DNA from: Desulfobacteraceae bacterium
GTDB taxonomy: Bacteria > Desulfobacterota > Desulfobacteria > Desulfobacterales > Desulfosalsimonadaceae
Direction of reading: 5' to 3'
Length of the DNA stretch: 37,233 bases
Assembly (NCBI GenBank): GCA_021737545.1
Contig: JAIPDT010000008.1
Span: 1-37,233 of the forward strand
The notes beneath the pieces are model-generated. The model did no database searches, was not told the origin of the DNA, and saw nothing but the letters and a program-made list of their open reading frames with translations. Made by a program: the position numbers and the translations under genes. Of this stretch, positions 26,777-35,956 are shown piece by piece; position 1 is the stretch's first letter, and every line of letters starts with the position of its first letter.

Positions 26777-26793
26777 GAGTTTTGTCTCCTTGA

Positions 26794-27483
26794 TCAGGTT
26801 TCCATCTTTCCGAATTCTGCAAGCTCTTCTAAGCCCTGTCTGTCGAGAATGCGGATCTTTCTGCTTTCCACCTCGATGAGTCCCTGCTCGTTCATTTTTC
26901 TTAACATTCGGGACAGGGTCTCCGGAATGGTGCCGAGAAAACTTGCCAGGTGCCCCTTGGATATGTTTAGCGTGATTGTATCCTCGCTGTTCTGCTCTTC
27001 TGACTGAAGCAGGAAGTAGCCGGCAAGCCTGGCAGGGACTTCTTTTAAAGACAGGTTTTCCACCTGTACGGTAAAATTTCTGAGCCGGCGGGAAAGCACT
27101 GCCAGCATGTTCATGGCCACCGAGGGATTTTGTGCAATCAGGTCGCGAAAAGCCCGGCGCGGAAAAAACAGGATCCTGCTTTTTTTGATCCCTTCGGCGC
27201 TGGCAGGAAAGGCTTCTCCAGAGAAAACTGGCACCTCGCCGAAAGGTTCGCCAGGTCCGAACATGTGAAGGATCTGTTCTTTTCCTTCTGTGGAGAGCTT
27301 GTAGACCTTGATCAGGCCTTCTATGGTCACGTAAAAGCCGTCTCCCGAATCTCCTTCGGAAAAAATCAGCTCTCCTGTCGACACCGGTTTTTCAATAGCA
27401 ATGGAGAGCAGGGCGTTTATATCTGTTTCGGGAAGCCCCGAAAAAAGAATGGATTGGGATAGAATCCCCCTTGCCTTTGACAT
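26794..27483 (-). CDS. Crp/Fnr-family transcriptional regulator
   Basis: cNMP-fold (LIFSEGDSGDGFYVTIEGLIKVYKLS, FGPGEPFGEVPVFSGE) plus HTH SKGHLASFLGTIPETLSRMLRKMNEQGLI; contains no cysteine. Confidence 0.93.
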   Translation of the reverse strand: MSKARGILSQSILFSGLPETDINALLSIAIEKPVSTGELIFSEGDSGDGFYVTIEGLIKVYKLSTEGKEQILHMFGPGEPFGEVPVFSGEAFPASAEGIKKSRILFFPRRAFRDLIAQNPSVAMNMLAVLSRRLRNFTVQVENLSLKEVPARLAGYFLLQSEEQNSEDTITLNISKGHLASFLGTIPETLSRMLRKMNEQGLIEVESRKIRILDRQGLEELAEFGKMET

Positions 27484-27522
27484 AATAAGCTCCCTTGGTT
27501 TTCATTGCAAATATAACAGATT

Positions 27523-27536
27523 TTGACATAAATCAA
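27523..27536. promoter_or_regulatory. Crp/Fnr-type operator TTGAC-N4-ATCAA
   Basis: TTGACATAAATCAA between the regulator and the divergent Fe-S gene. Confidence 0.55.
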
Positions 27537-27546
27537 GGAATCAATC

Positions 27547-27588
27547 AGCTAAAAGCTTCAAGCTAAAAGCTAAAAGGCGAAAGGGGAA
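27547..27588. repeat. Tandem heptamer tract upstream of the Fe-S gene
   Basis: agctaaa-agcttca-agctaaa-agctaaa-aggcgaa-aggggaa; the last units supply the purine-rich RBS before ATG 27592. Confidence 0.7.
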
Positions 27589-27591
27589 AGT

Positions 27592-28257
27592 ATGGAAAAG
27601 GAAGTGCGCGGATACAGGGTTGAAAACTGTTTCGGCCCCCAGGGGTGTAAAAATAGGGCGGGGCCTGAAAATGATCTGGCGGCCCGGATCGAATCCCTTC
27701 TGGCGGAAAAAGAACTGCTTGAGTTTTTTAAAAAAAGCGTGAAAGGGCCGTTAAAATTCCACCACGAGTTTAGTGTTGCTTTGGCGGACTGCCCCAATGC
27801 CTGCTCAAGGCCCCAGATCAGGGATGTAGGAATAATCGGGGCGGCTGTGCCTGAAATTACCGGAGAGCCTTGTTCCATGTGCGGTGAATGCGTGGATGTA
27901 TGTAAAGAAGAGGCGGTTCGGCTTGAAGAAACCGGGCAGGTGCCGAAAATCGATCGCTCCGGGTGTTTGAACTGCGGCCAGTGCGCACAAGTTTGCCCAA
28001 CTGCAACCATCGGGATACAAAGGCGGGCCTGCAAGATACTGCTCGGCGGCAAGCTCGGCCGCCATCCCAGGCTGGCAGATCCCCTGCCCGGCTGCTATGA
28101 GGCAAAAGAAGTGCTTGACATTGTCTCTCTGTGTGTTGATTTTTACAAGCAGCACAGCAGGGGAGGAAAGCGGTTTGCTCAATTATATGCAGAATCGCGG
28201 CATGACTTTGCGGCTGATCTGGCCGGTTTAATCCACGATGAAAAGAAAGGATGCTGA
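27592..28257 (+). CDS. Small sulfite-reductase-like sirohaem/[4Fe-4S] protein with ferredoxin insert (Dsr-like/alSiR-like)
   Basis: CFGPQGC (Cx5C) and CPNAC (Cx3C) sirohaem-FeS motifs; CSMCGECVDVC and CLNCGQCAQVC 2x[4Fe-4S] ferredoxin motifs; 221 aa. Confidence 0.8.
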   Translation: MEKEVRGYRVENCFGPQGCKNRAGPENDLAARIESLLAEKELLEFFKKSVKGPLKFHHEFSVALADCPNACSRPQIRDVGIIGAAVPEITGEPCSMCGECVDVCKEEAVRLEETGQVPKIDRSGCLNCGQCAQVCPTATIGIQRRACKILLGGKLGRHPRLADPLPGCYEAKEVLDIVSLCVDFYKQHSRGGKRFAQLYAESRHDFAADLAGLIHDEKKGC

Positions 28258-29282
28258 AAATGCCCATTCCGGGAAATCTTTTGACTACCGCCATGGCGGT
28301 TATGCCGCATACGAATGTTGACCGGGCGCTTGATGCGGCCCTGTCCCTGGACATACCATTCTGGCCCCAGCTACCGCGGCTAAACTATTATGAAGACATG
28401 TATGTTCAGGCGGCGGAACATTTCCCCGGCATTGTTCTGGATGTGGAAAACCGGAAACTGTCTTTTTCCATGGACAAATTCATGGAAGAGGCAGAAGAAG
28501 CAATGGCAGGTTTTGATGATCCTTCGGTGTTTGACGTAAGCAAAGATTATTCAGCGGTCTACCATAGATTTCTGGAATTGGATCTTGCAGACAGGCCTGC
28601 AATTCGGGGGCAGTTGGAAGGACCGGTGAGCTTCGGGTTCAATGTGGCAGATGAAAACGGCAGGCCCATGCTGTTTGACGATTCGGTGCGTCCTTTCATG
28701 TTCGAGTTTATGGCCAGGCGTGTAAACGTGCAGCTCCAAAAGCTGAAACAGAAAAATAAAAACGCTTTTATGTACGTGGACGAGCCGGGGCTGCAGTTTT
28801 TGTTTTCCGCCATGTCAGGCTACGGAGACCTGCAGGCAAAGGCGGATATGGAAATGTTTTTCTCCCTTATCGACCGTCCCCGGGGCGTGCATTTGTGCGG
28901 CAACCCGGACTGGGACTTTCTGCTGAATCTCGACATAGACATTCTGTCGCTTGATGTTTATACAAACGGAGAAGTTTTTGCTTCCTATGCTCCTGCGGTC
29001 AAGCGATTTCTGGACCGGGGCGGGATTCTGGCCTGGGGACTGGTGCCCACCAACATGGAGCCCTTTGAAAAGGAATCGGAAGAATCCCTGGAAACCATGC
29101 TTGAAACTCTCTGGAAAAGCCTTTGCGCCAAAGGCATCGACCGGGATCAGCTTTTATCGCAGAGCCTGCTTTCTCCGGCCACATGCTGCCTTGTTAATTC
29201 TGATATAGAAAAGACCGTGGAAAAAGGCTTTGCAAGTGTAAAATCACTCTCCGAGCGGTTACGCGAAAAATACCGTCTTTAA
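28251..29282 (+). CDS. UroD/MetE-fold protein, core-methionine-synthase-like (343 aa)
   Basis: LLTTAMAVMPHTNVDRAL, EGPVSFGF, YVDEPGLQF, HLCGNPDW (HxC zinc ligands), SPATCCL (distal Cys); 7-nt overlap with the upstream CDS. Confidence 0.7.
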   Translation: MLKMPIPGNLLTTAMAVMPHTNVDRALDAALSLDIPFWPQLPRLNYYEDMYVQAAEHFPGIVLDVENRKLSFSMDKFMEEAEEAMAGFDDPSVFDVSKDYSAVYHRFLELDLADRPAIRGQLEGPVSFGFNVADENGRPMLFDDSVRPFMFEFMARRVNVQLQKLKQKNKNAFMYVDEPGLQFLFSAMSGYGDLQAKADMEMFFSLIDRPRGVHLCGNPDWDFLLNLDIDILSLDVYTNGEVFASYAPAVKRFLDRGGILAWGLVPTNMEPFEKESEESLETMLETLWKSLCAKGIDRDQLLSQSLLSPATCCLVNSDIEKTVEKGFASVKSLSERLREKYRL

Positions 29283-29327
29283 AAAAGGGGACAGATTTAT
29301 TTTTGAAAATAAATCTGTCCCCTTTTT
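29282..29327. repeat. Perfect 22-bp inverted repeat, REP-like palindrome (GGGGACAGATTTATTTT)
   Basis: AAAAAGGGGACAGATTTATTTT-TG-AAAATAAATCTGTCCCCTTTTT, beginning at the stop codon of the preceding CDS. Confidence 0.85.
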
Positions 29328-29386
29328 AGATGTTTCCGTAGAGGCGCAGTGTGTTTTCATGCACTGCTTGAGCGGCCTGATTAATA

Positions 29387-32300
29387 TCAATAGCTGAATT
29401 TAAGTTTCACTCTTTCAATCCATACGTAAATCACCGGCACATATATCAGGGTCAAAAACGTTGATACAGCCAGTCCGGAGATGGCCACCACAGCCAGGGG
29501 CGAAAGCCGCTCCAGGCCCACGGCCATCTCCGCGGCTATCGGGCTCATGCCTGCAATGGTACTTAAGGCCGTCATAAGGATCGGCCGGCTTCTTCGTCTG
29601 ATACCCGCCTCCACTGCTTCTGTAAGTTCCATTCCCTTTTTCCGGGCATTTTCAATGTAATCGATCAGGAGGATCGAGTTGTTGACCACGATGCCTGACA
29701 GCAGAATCATGCCCATTGCCGCAGGCATGCAGAAGTGACGTCCCGCCAGCAGCATTCCCCACGGCACACCGATAAATGCCAGAGGGATCGCAGACATTAT
29801 CATTACCGGATGCGCCCAGGAACTAAATGAGATAACCAGAATGAAATAGAGAAACACCAGTGCAAGGACAAGGCTTGTCCCCAGCCTGGCAAAGCTTTCG
29901 CCCATGAACTCTATTTCACCGGTATGGGAAATGCTGTAGCCTTTAGGCAGTTCCAGGTCTGAAAGAGAGTTTTGCACCTGTGTGTGCAGATACGATATTG
30001 GAGCCTTTGCACGGTAGCCGATCACGTCCACAGTCGGCTGCATGTTTTCGCGGGTGATCCGGTTTTGTTTCCATTCCGTTTGAATGTGTGCGATTTGCTT
30101 TAACGGGACTGTTCCGTTTGGAGTGGGCACCTGCAAAGTAGAAACCGCCTGTATTGTGTTTATTTGAGCCTGGTCATAGCGCAGGCGTATAGGATAGCCG
30201 TCCTGGCCGGCTATCCTGAAAAGCGCCGCCTTTTTCCCCGTGGTTGCCGCAGTCAGGGTGTCTGCAGCAGTCTGCGGGGTTATGCCGTATTCCGCGAGCT
30301 TTTCCTCGTCAAGCTCAATGATGATTTCCTTTTTTGTAAAATCCCAGGTGCGGGATATGGATTTCAAGCCCTTAACGCCTTTAAGCCGGTTTTTTACCCG
30401 GTCTGCCAGCCGGTCCAGGATAAGCGGGTCAGGTCCCGAAATCATAACATCCACCGGCGCGGCTATCGCAGACAGTGGTGTGGCACCGTAGTCATATACG
30501 TGGAAAGTTTTTAATCCCGGAATTTCTGCAAATGTATCCCTGAGCTCCTCCTCGATCTCCCATATGGATTCCGGCCGTTCAAACCGGTTTTTGAAATGTA
30601 CGGTCATGAGTCCTTCCTGGGGTGTGCGTTCAGATCCGAAGCTTATCACGGAAGGCTCGGCCCCCACCACCGTTGACATCCTGATATATCCGGGAGTTTC
30701 GGTGATCGCCCGTTCCATTTCTTCTGCCACTTCCCTGGTGCGGGGAACTGACGTGTTGGGCCATGTTTCAAATGAAACCTTGATGATGCCGGTGTCCATA
30801 GGCGGCATGAGATCACGGCCGGCAAGTGGCATCTGTCGTAATCCCGCAAACAGCAATACAATAAGCAGAGGACCTATCAGGAAAATCCATCGGGTGGTTC
30901 CGGCGCGGAATGCAGCGAGCACAAAGCGCTGGAATGGAGATATCACCGCGTTTCTTGTATGTTCAATAATCCGTTCAAGCCGGTTTCTCACTCCGCCCGG
31001 CTTGAGAACACGTTTGCCGAAAAGCGGTATAACTGTCACGGAAGCTATAAACGAGGCAAGCAGGGCAATTGAAAGTACCACAGTAAGGGGGCGCAAAATT
31101 TTTTCAGGATAGCCTCCCACGAACATAATGGGCAAAAGCACCGCCAGGGTGGTTGCAGTGCCTGCAAAATCGGCCAGAAAGATTTCCTTTGTGCCGTCTA
31201 TGGCCGCCTGTATACGGGACTTTTCTCCCGAAGCGCTGTGACTGTCTATGTTTTCTATCACTACTATGGCGTCGTCCACCAGCAGGCCTACAGCCAGGAT
31301 CACGGCCGTCATGGTCACTATGTTTAGTTCATAGCCTATAAGCTTCATGCCGGCAAAAGTAAGAAGGAAAGTAACGGGTATGGAAAACGCGGCCAGAAGG
31401 GTTATTCGCACCCTTGCCAAAAACAGAAATATCACGCAGACCGTCAGGATCACGGCATCGCGCAGGGATGTCAGAAGGTTTGAGACCGAGGTGCGGATCA
31501 GCTCGCCCTGGGTGTCTGCCACCCCGAAGGAAAGTTCTGAGAACTGCCTTTCCAGATCGGGCAGAGCCTGTTCCACAGCTTCTATGGCAGGGGTTACGTG
31601 ACCGGCTTCCGCACGCAGAATGTTTATGCCTATTGCTGCTTTGCCGTTTCCGCGGAAAAAGGAATCCGGTGTTTCATGAGTGGTTTTGATTTCTGCTATA
31701 TCGCGCAGATGGATTCTGCCGTTTTGGCCAGTGGCTATAACTATGTTGCCCAGCTGTTGGCGGTGTTTTTTTTCTCCCTTGATTTTTATCAGGACTCGGT
31801 CCTGATCCCTGAAAAGTGTGCCGCTGGGCGTGTTTCTGTGCTGCTGTCCTATGGATGCCAGCACGCGCTCGATGGAAATGCCGTATCCGGCCATTTTATC
31901 GCGGTCCACCGATATCCTTATTTCCGGCTTATACCCGCCGAAGACCTCGGCGTCTGCAACATTGTCAAGACGCAGAAGCGCTTCTCTGATCTCGTTGTCT
32001 GCAAGTTGACGTACTTTGGCCATGGATAGATGGGAGTCGGGCTTGGGTGAAACCGCCAGGGTCATAACCGGCTGGGTGGCATCACTTATACGGAAAAGCC
32101 TTGGAGGCAGCATCCCCGAGGGAAGCGAAGGCATGATCCTGTCCAGGGCGGCGCTCACATCCGTGACCGCGGCATCCAGGCCCTTTTCATATTCGAATTC
32201 AACTTTTACGGCCGCGGTTTCATCCCTGATAGAGGCCTGTACCCGCCGGGCCATATCAATGGATGACAGTTCCTGTTCCACCGGCCTGGAAATCCGGTCT

Positions 32301-32479
32301 GCCATATCATCGGCTGATGCGCCGGGCCAGATAAGCAGCACCGCGATCCTGGGATAATTGGCATCTGGAAACAGGTTCAGCGGCAGGGTATTAAAGCTGA
32401 TAAGTCCGAATACCACGCCTAAGAGCAAAAGAGCTGTTACGCCGTGGGGCCGCTTAAGATAGGCCTCGATCCAGTTCAT
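29387..32479 (-). CDS. RND-family efflux transporter permease (AcrB/MdtB-like)
   Basis: 1030 aa; NLFPDANYPRIAVLLIWPGASADDMADRISRPVEQEL, AVGLLVDDAIVVIENI, GIVVNNSILLIDYIENARKKGMEL. Confidence 0.95.
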   Translation of the reverse strand: MNWIEAYLKRPHGVTALLLLGVVFGLISFNTLPLNLFPDANYPRIAVLLIWPGASADDMADRISRPVEQELSSIDMARRVQASIRDETAAVKVEFEYEKGLDAAVTDVSAALDRIMPSLPSGMLPPRLFRISDATQPVMTLAVSPKPDSHLSMAKVRQLADNEIREALLRLDNVADAEVFGGYKPEIRISVDRDKMAGYGISIERVLASIGQQHRNTPSGTLFRDQDRVLIKIKGEKKHRQQLGNIVIATGQNGRIHLRDIAEIKTTHETPDSFFRGNGKAAIGINILRAEAGHVTPAIEAVEQALPDLERQFSELSFGVADTQGELIRTSVSNLLTSLRDAVILTVCVIFLFLARVRITLLAAFSIPVTFLLTFAGMKLIGYELNIVTMTAVILAVGLLVDDAIVVIENIDSHSASGEKSRIQAAIDGTKEIFLADFAGTATTLAVLLPIMFVGGYPEKILRPLTVVLSIALLASFIASVTVIPLFGKRVLKPGGVRNRLERIIEHTRNAVISPFQRFVLAAFRAGTTRWIFLIGPLLIVLLFAGLRQMPLAGRDLMPPMDTGIIKVSFETWPNTSVPRTREVAEEMERAITETPGYIRMSTVVGAEPSVISFGSERTPQEGLMTVHFKNRFERPESIWEIEEELRDTFAEIPGLKTFHVYDYGATPLSAIAAPVDVMISGPDPLILDRLADRVKNRLKGVKGLKSISRTWDFTKKEIIIELDEEKLAEYGITPQTAADTLTAATTGKKAALFRIAGQDGYPIRLRYDQAQINTIQAVSTLQVPTPNGTVPLKQIAHIQTEWKQNRITRENMQPTVDVIGYRAKAPISYLHTQVQNSLSDLELPKGYSISHTGEIEFMGESFARLGTSLVLALVFLYFILVISFSSWAHPVMIMSAIPLAFIGVPWGMLLAGRHFCMPAAMGMILLSGIVVNNSILLIDYIENARKKGMELTEAVEAGIRRRSRPILMTALSTIAGMSPIAAEMAVGLERLSPLAVVAISGLAVSTFLTLIYVPVIYVWIERVKLKFSY

Positions 32480-33606
32480 CGCGCCTCCGTGTCCGCAGTA
32501 TTTTTAATAGGTTGAACGCGAGAGCCGGAACCGAGGCCAAGGAGCATCGCCTCACCACCGGATACCAGCCGGTCGCCCGCGGCAACCGGGCCGGGCGCAA
32601 TTGTGACCAGGTCCGGGCTGCGTCCAAGAATGCGCACCTTTGCAACCTTTACCCGGTTGTCCTCTCCGATTATAAACACATGAGCCTGGTTTTCATATTC
32701 CAGCACCGCCCGGGCCGGCAGAAAAATGCCTTCGGGCTGGTCTGCAACTATGTCAACGCCAATAAAAGAGCCCGAAGGCAGACCGAACGGAGGTTTATCA
32801 GATCTGATTTCAGCCGTTGCCAGGCGGTTATCGCCGACCGCGGGATATATCCTTGAAACCGTATTTTTTGAAGTACGGTTTTTGCCTGTTGTAAGCAAAA
32901 CTTCGTCTCCGGGCTTGATGCGCTTTCCTGTCTGCTGGGGTATTTTTGCCAGTATTTTGTATCCTGCCGAAGGGTCTTGCATTTTACAAATTGCCTGTCC
33001 GGGCATGACAAGGTTGCCGGCATCTTTGATCCGCCGGGTGACCACCCCGTCAAAAGGTGCATGTATTTTCGTGTAGCTAAGCGATATCTTTGCAGATGCG
33101 ATTTGTTCTTCCAGGCTCCTGACCCTGGCCTGTGCGGAAATATAGGCGCTTTCTGCAGTTTCCAGGTCTTCTTCTCCTGTATGGCCTTTTTTAAAAAGCT
33201 TTTTGCGGCGGTCATAGAACTTTTTTTTCTGGACAAGATCGGCTTTAGCCCCTTGCAGTTCGGCTTGAAGCGAGGAAAGCTCTTTTTGAAGCTTGCGGTC
33301 GTCTATAACCGCCACGATTTCGTTTTTTTCCACCCTGTCGCCGGCATCGAAGTTTACCGATTCAATGCTGCCTGTTATTTGTGCCGAGAGTTCGGCGGTA
33401 ATCACTGGTTCTATTTCAGCCAGATAATGCTCGGTCACTGAAATTTTCCCTTGCCGTGCCTCGCAGACATGGACCGGGAGAGCGGGGGTGGGAACCGTCT
33501 CTATGCTGTTTAGTTCCGCCTTTTTATGGCGCACCAGCAGCACTGCTGACGGGATCAGGATCAAAAGTATAAGAAAAAATGCTATTTTGCGGAAGCTGCG
33601 TTTCAT
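32476..33606 (-). CDS. RND periplasmic adaptor (membrane fusion protein)
   Basis: N-terminal TM; ELSAQITGSIESVNFDAGDRVEKNEIVAVID, coiled coil, SYTKIHAPFDGVVTRRIKDAGNLVMPGQ; ATGA overlap with the permease gene. Confidence 0.93.
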   Translation of the reverse strand: MKRSFRKIAFFLILLILIPSAVLLVRHKKAELNSIETVPTPALPVHVCEARQGKISVTEHYLAEIEPVITAELSAQITGSIESVNFDAGDRVEKNEIVAVIDDRKLQKELSSLQAELQGAKADLVQKKKFYDRRKKLFKKGHTGEEDLETAESAYISAQARVRSLEEQIASAKISLSYTKIHAPFDGVVTRRIKDAGNLVMPGQAICKMQDPSAGYKILAKIPQQTGKRIKPGDEVLLTTGKNRTSKNTVSRIYPAVGDNRLATAEIRSDKPPFGLPSGSFIGVDIVADQPEGIFLPARAVLEYENQAHVFIIGEDNRVKVAKVRILGRSPDLVTIAPGPVAAGDRLVSGGEAMLLGLGSGSRVQPIKNTADTEAR

Positions 33607-33720
33607 TTTTTCGTCCTGCCGGGTTATTAGTTTGTAGAGAATTTTTGCTTTTTAAACGATACACGTTAGTTTTTTTATAAAAACGTTACATATAATTACC
33701 TGAATTGCAAAAGCTTGTCT

Positions 33721-33734
33721 TTGACTTGGATCAA
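33721..33734. promoter_or_regulatory. Crp/Fnr-type operator TTGAC-N4-ATCAA upstream of the HK-B12-GGDEF genes
   Basis: TTGACTTGGATCAA, with the same half-sites as 27523-27536; lies 18 nt before the likely ATG at 33753. Confidence 0.5.
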
Positions 33735-33752
33735 AAGCAGATAGGGGTAAAA

Positions 33753-34721
33753 ATGCCAAAAGACTCCGATGTCATTGAATCGCCCGCCAAACCTTTAAAA
33801 ATTGCATTTACAGTTTCTTTGGTTTTTTTTGCAGCAGGTGTTGTCTATATTCTCCTTTCCAGTCGTCTGGCGGCAATTACTGCAGCTACCGTACCGAATC
33901 TGGCATATATAGAACAAATAAAAGGGATTCTGTTTATTGTATTCACTGCTTTGCTGTTGTTTTTGGTAATTTACCTTCTGATGTTAAAAATTGACGCCCA
34001 GCAGCGCAAGCTGCTTAATTTCGGCAACCGGATGATTGCCGCAGAGCGCCGGGCCACCGCAGTCGTATTTGCAGATGCCGTGGCCCATGACCTGGGGCAC
34101 GTGCTGATGAACCTTGAATATTATACCGAAGAACTGGCCGAAGCCGCAGGTAAAGAAAAACCCGAGGCATTAAAGGAATTAAACAACTCGCTTGCCCGGC
34201 TCAATCGTCTGACAAGACGGATCGGCGATGTATCCGGGCATCTTATCAGGGAGAAAAAGCAATATATTAACCTTCCCACTGCGGTCAGAGACGCGCTCGG
34301 CTTTGCAGGAAAGCACAAAAATGTCGGCAAATGCCAAGTGGATTTAAAGGCTCCTGAAGAATTGATGTTCATGGGAAATCTTTTGCTGATCTACCAGATG
34401 ATTATCAACCTGGTTTTAAATGCTGCCGAGGCAGTCGGTTCCCATGGCCGAATTCTGGTTCGGGTTTTGGAGTACAATGATTCCGTTGCGCTGGAAGTCC
34501 ATGACAACGGACCGGGAATTGAGGAAAACAGCCGCAAAGTCGTTATGGAGCCGTTTTATAGCACAAAAAAACAAGGAAACGGTCTGGGGCTTCTTTCGGT
34601 GCAGGCCTGTGCCAATGCCCATCAGGGAAAAGTGGAAATTGTCGACTCTGATTTGGGGGGTGCCTGTTTTTCTGTCAGTCTGAAAAAAAGCCCGGCGGTA
34701 ATAAATGATGCTGTTGAGTAA
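33753..34721 (+). CDS. Membrane histidine kinase with two TM helices and no recognisable sensor domain
   Basis: H-box VAHDLGHVLMNLEYY; NLVLNAAEAV; DNGPGIEE; GNGLGLLSVQACANAHQG. ATG at 33753 preferred over TTG at 33705. Confidence 0.88.
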   Translation: MPKDSDVIESPAKPLKIAFTVSLVFFAAGVVYILLSSRLAAITAATVPNLAYIEQIKGILFIVFTALLLFLVIYLLMLKIDAQQRKLLNFGNRMIAAERRATAVVFADAVAHDLGHVLMNLEYYTEELAEAAGKEKPEALKELNNSLARLNRLTRRIGDVSGHLIREKKQYINLPTAVRDALGFAGKHKNVGKCQVDLKAPEELMFMGNLLLIYQMIINLVLNAAEAVGSHGRILVRVLEYNDSVALEVHDNGPGIEENSRKVVMEPFYSTKKQGNGLGLLSVQACANAHQGKVEIVDSDLGGACFSVSLKKSPAVINDAVE

Positions 34722-34837
34722 AAAAAGTTTTTGATTTATTATTTAATTGTAATGAATTCGTAAAAGTCGATTCCTTCGTTCAGATGTCGCTCAGGAGCAA
34801 AAAAATTGACCCTGACCGCAGGTTTCCAGGAGGATAC

Positions 34838-35956
34838 ATGCAGACAGATTTTATGCATTATATTAATGAGTTGCCTGAAATTCCGGAACAAAGCGCCCTG
34901 GCTTTTAAAAATCACCTGGGAGAACTGGTGGAAAAGGTGAATTCGATGATGGCCTCCAGGGCGGATGTCGGTATCCTCACCGGAAACAATCCGGTTCTCA
35001 TGATGTTTGACAATCATAAGAATCACGCTCTTTTTATGAGCAACGTGTTTTCTTTGGGCGCCTGGGAACTTTTGGTAAAAACCATTCCGTGGGTCTACCG
35101 GACGTATTATAATTACGGATTTGATTATGCCTATTTTCCGGCTCATTTTAAGGCCTGGTGCCGCGCTCTTGAGCAGCTTCTGCCGCCTGATGATGCAGCC
35201 CCCCTGATAAAGGTGTATGAATGGATGCAGGCCAGGCATGAAGATTTTATCCGGGGATCAGAGCAATATTCTCAAGATGTTCCCGAGCCTGCGGCCGACT
35301 GGAGAGAAACCTGTGAGACATTTGTACAGGGGCTGCTTGCAGCAGACCGCACCACCTGTATGGAGATTGCGGCCAAATCGGCTGCCTCTGCCAACAGGCT
35401 TGCCGATTTTTACTTAAACGTGATTCAGCCCGCTATGTACGCCGTGGGAAGCAAGTGGGAGGCAGGTGAGATAAGTGTGGCCAAAGAGCATCTGGCCTCC
35501 GCCATAGTAAACCGTATAATGTCCATGCAGTATCTTGAGGTTATGAAGCAACCGGCCCAATCCAAGGGAAAGGCTGTAGTCACTGCCTCGGCCAACGAGT
35601 TCCATGAAATCGGCACCACAATGGTGGCCAATCTTCTGGAAGCAGACGGATGGGACGTGGCCTATCTGGGCGCAAATACGCCGGTAAAGGATTTTCTGGA
35701 GTTTGTTTCCTCTCATGACTTTTATATTGTGGCAATTTCAGCGTCCATGGTCTTTAACCTTGAGTCCATAAGGAATGCCATTGAGCACATCCGGTCGTGG
35801 TCCGTAACAAAACAGCCCTGGATCATGGTGGGGGGTCTTGTTTTTAATTATGCCCCAGAGCTGGCCGAAAAACTGGGTGCCGACGGCTATGCTCCTGACT
35901 GCAGGCAGGCCGTAGTGCTGGCAGACAAATGGCTGAACAATAAGAGAAATACATGA
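34838..35956 (+). CDS. Cobalamin-binding (CarH/AerR-type) sensory protein with an unassigned N-terminal domain
   Basis: WEAGEISVAKEH matches W-x9-EH; B12 fold ANEFHEIGTTMVANLLEADGWDVAYLGANTPVKDFL; RBS CCAGGAGG before ATG 34838. Confidence 0.85.
   Translation: MQTDFMHYINELPEIPEQSALAFKNHLGELVEKVNSMMASRADVGILTGNNPVLMMFDNHKNHALFMSNVFSLGAWELLVKTIPWVYRTYYNYGFDYAYFPAHFKAWCRALEQLLPPDDAAPLIKVYEWMQARHEDFIRGSEQYSQDVPEPAADWRETCETFVQGLLAADRTTCMEIAAKSAASANRLADFYLNVIQPAMYAVGSKWEAGEISVAKEHLASAIVNRIMSMQYLEVMKQPAQSKGKAVVTASANEFHEIGTTMVANLLEADGWDVAYLGANTPVKDFLEFVSSHDFYIVAISASMVFNLESIRNAIEHIRSWSVTKQPWIMVGGLVFNYAPELAEKLGADGYAPDCRQAVVLADKWLNNKRNT

Noticed and set aside
33705-33752. N-terminal extension of the histidine kinase from TTG 33705
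   Set aside because: It would translate through the TTGAC-N4-ATCAA box; the ATG at 33753 has a better ribosome-binding context.
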